DNA from: Methylobacterium sp. UNC378MF
Lineage (GTDB): Bacteria > Pseudomonadota > Alphaproteobacteria > Rhizobiales > Beijerinckiaceae
Direction of reading: 5' to 3'
Assembly: GCF_900103195.1 (NCBI RefSeq)
Contig: NZ_FMWU01000019.1
Location: 80,460 to 144,459 of the forward strand
Length of the DNA stretch: 64,000 nucleotides
Part shown: positions 63,354 through 64,000 of the stretch, in pieces
How the letters are laid out: every line of letters begins with the position of its first letter
How positions within the stretch are numbered: position 1 is the stretch's first letter
Program-made: the position numbers and the translations under genes
Notes under the pieces: model-generated
Told to the model about the DNA's origin: nothing
What the model saw: only the letters and a program-made list of their open reading frames with translations
Database searches by the model: none

Positions 63354-64000
63354 ATGCGTGTTCTGCTGATCGAAGACGACGCCACCGTTGCGCAGAGCAT
63401 CGGGCTGATGCTCAAGTCCGAGAACTTCAACACCTACACCACCGATCTCGGGGAAGAGGGTGTCGATCTCGGCAAGCTCTACGACTACGACATCATCCTC
63501 CTCGATCTGAACCTGCCCGACATGTCGGGCTACGAGGTGCTCCGCTCGCTCCGCGTGGCCAAGGTGAAGACGCCGATCCTGATCCTGTCCGGCATGGCCG
63601 GCATCGAGGACAAGGTGAAGGGCCTCGGCTTCGGGGCCGACGACTACCTGACCAAGCCGTTCCACAAGGACGAGCTGGTGGCGCGCATCCACGCCATCGT
63701 GCGCCGCTCGAAGGGCCACGCTCAGTCGGTGATCACCACCGGCGACCTGATCGTGAACCTCGACCAGAAGACCGTCGAGGTCGGCGGCGCCCGGGTCCAC
63801 CTCACCGGTAAGGAGTACCAGATGCTGGAACTCCTCTCGCTGCGGAAGGGCACCACCCTCACCAAGGAGATGTTCCTCAACCATCTCTACGGCGGCATGG
63901 ACGAGCCGGAGCTGAAGATCATCGACGTGTTCATCTGCAAGCTGCGCAAGAAGCTCGCCAACGCCAGCCAGGGCAAGAACTACATCGAGACCGTCTGGGG
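63354..64000 (+). CDS. ctrA: Cell-cycle response regulator CtrA (3' end cut by window)
   Basis: 215 codons are visible and the gene runs off the edge. The receiver starts MRVLLIEDDATVAQSIGLML, the phospho-aspartate is in YDYDIILLDLNLPDMSGYEV (D51), and the switch lysine is in GADDYLTKPFHKDELVARIH. The OmpR-type winged helix follows: GGARVHLTGKEYQMLELLSL then RKGTTLTKEMFLNHLYGGMD and EPELKIIDVFICKLRKKLAN. The sequence matches CtrA so closely along its length that the symbol is secure. CtrA is the master regulator of cell cycle, flagella and division in alphaproteobacteria. Confidence 0.97.
   Translation, partial: MRVLLIEDDATVAQSIGLMLKSENFNTYTTDLGEEGVDLGKLYDYDIILLDLNLPDMSGYEVLRSLRVAKVKTPILILSGMAGIEDKVKGLGFGADDYLTKPFHKDELVARIHAIVRRSKGHAQSVITTGDLIVNLDQKTVEVGGARVHLTGKEYQMLELLSLRKGTTLTKEMFLNHLYGGMDEPELKIIDVFICKLRKKLANASQGKNYIETVW

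Overview
The window is high-GC DNA from an alphaproteobacterium of the order Hyphomicrobiales, most likely Methylobacterium or a close relative. The evidence is a CtrA-type cell-cycle regulator at the right edge, an RNase E with a long acidic insertion and a C-terminal GWW motif, a MucR-type regulator, many small conserved hypothetical families typical of the group, and GlcE/GlcF glycolate oxidase subunits. The species call is an inference from gene content.

Region 1 (1-30.4 kb) looks like conserved chromosome. It holds a GntR regulator divergent from a KdgT-like sugar-acid permease; small DUF3606 and DUF2934 genes; uraD; a soluble chemoreceptor; rne; glcF and glcE; a Wzx-type flippase; a GNAT gene; an ornithine decarboxylase with a 720-base leader; a dgcN-dgcA pair (N-acetyl-D-glutamate metabolism); a ketopantoate-reductase-like gene; a histidine kinase followed by a peptidoglycan-binding protein; DUF1491 and DUF2336 genes; mucR; a PaaI thioesterase; hemF overlapping a RecD-like helicase gene; and tRNA-Ser(CGA) at 30318-30407.

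Region 2 (30.4-62 kb) begins at the tRNA and reads like a mosaic accessory region. Intact genes are separated by kilobase gaps that contain fragments of transposases, a thiolase, an epimerase, a Gfo/Idh/MocA oxidoreductase, a glutamine amidotransferase and a universal stress protein. Two glycosyltransferases (31.1-33.0 kb) come first. A distinctive block at 34.2-40.4 kb follows: four small secreted proteins rich in Asn-Gly repeats flank a MacA/MacB-like tripartite ABC exporter operon and a stand-alone LuxR-type DNA-binding protein. This block is the best candidate for an undescribed system, namely secretion of a repeat-built surface or matrix protein. Next come an orphan TAXI-type binding protein with a secreted partner, a HAD phosphatase and an acyl-CoA thioesterase. 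A surface-polysaccharide cluster at 47.3-53.8 kb has a GT4, a GH16-like hydrolase, an acyltransferase, an FkbM methyltransferase and an O-antigen ligase. After it are a branched-chain amino-acid-type binding protein, an SDR, and a KaiC-like ATPase whose gene overlaps a hybrid histidine kinase gene.

Region 3 (61-64 kb) holds small conserved hypothetical genes and the 5' part of ctrA, which runs off the right edge.

All functions are read from sequence motifs by eye; no database search was run.
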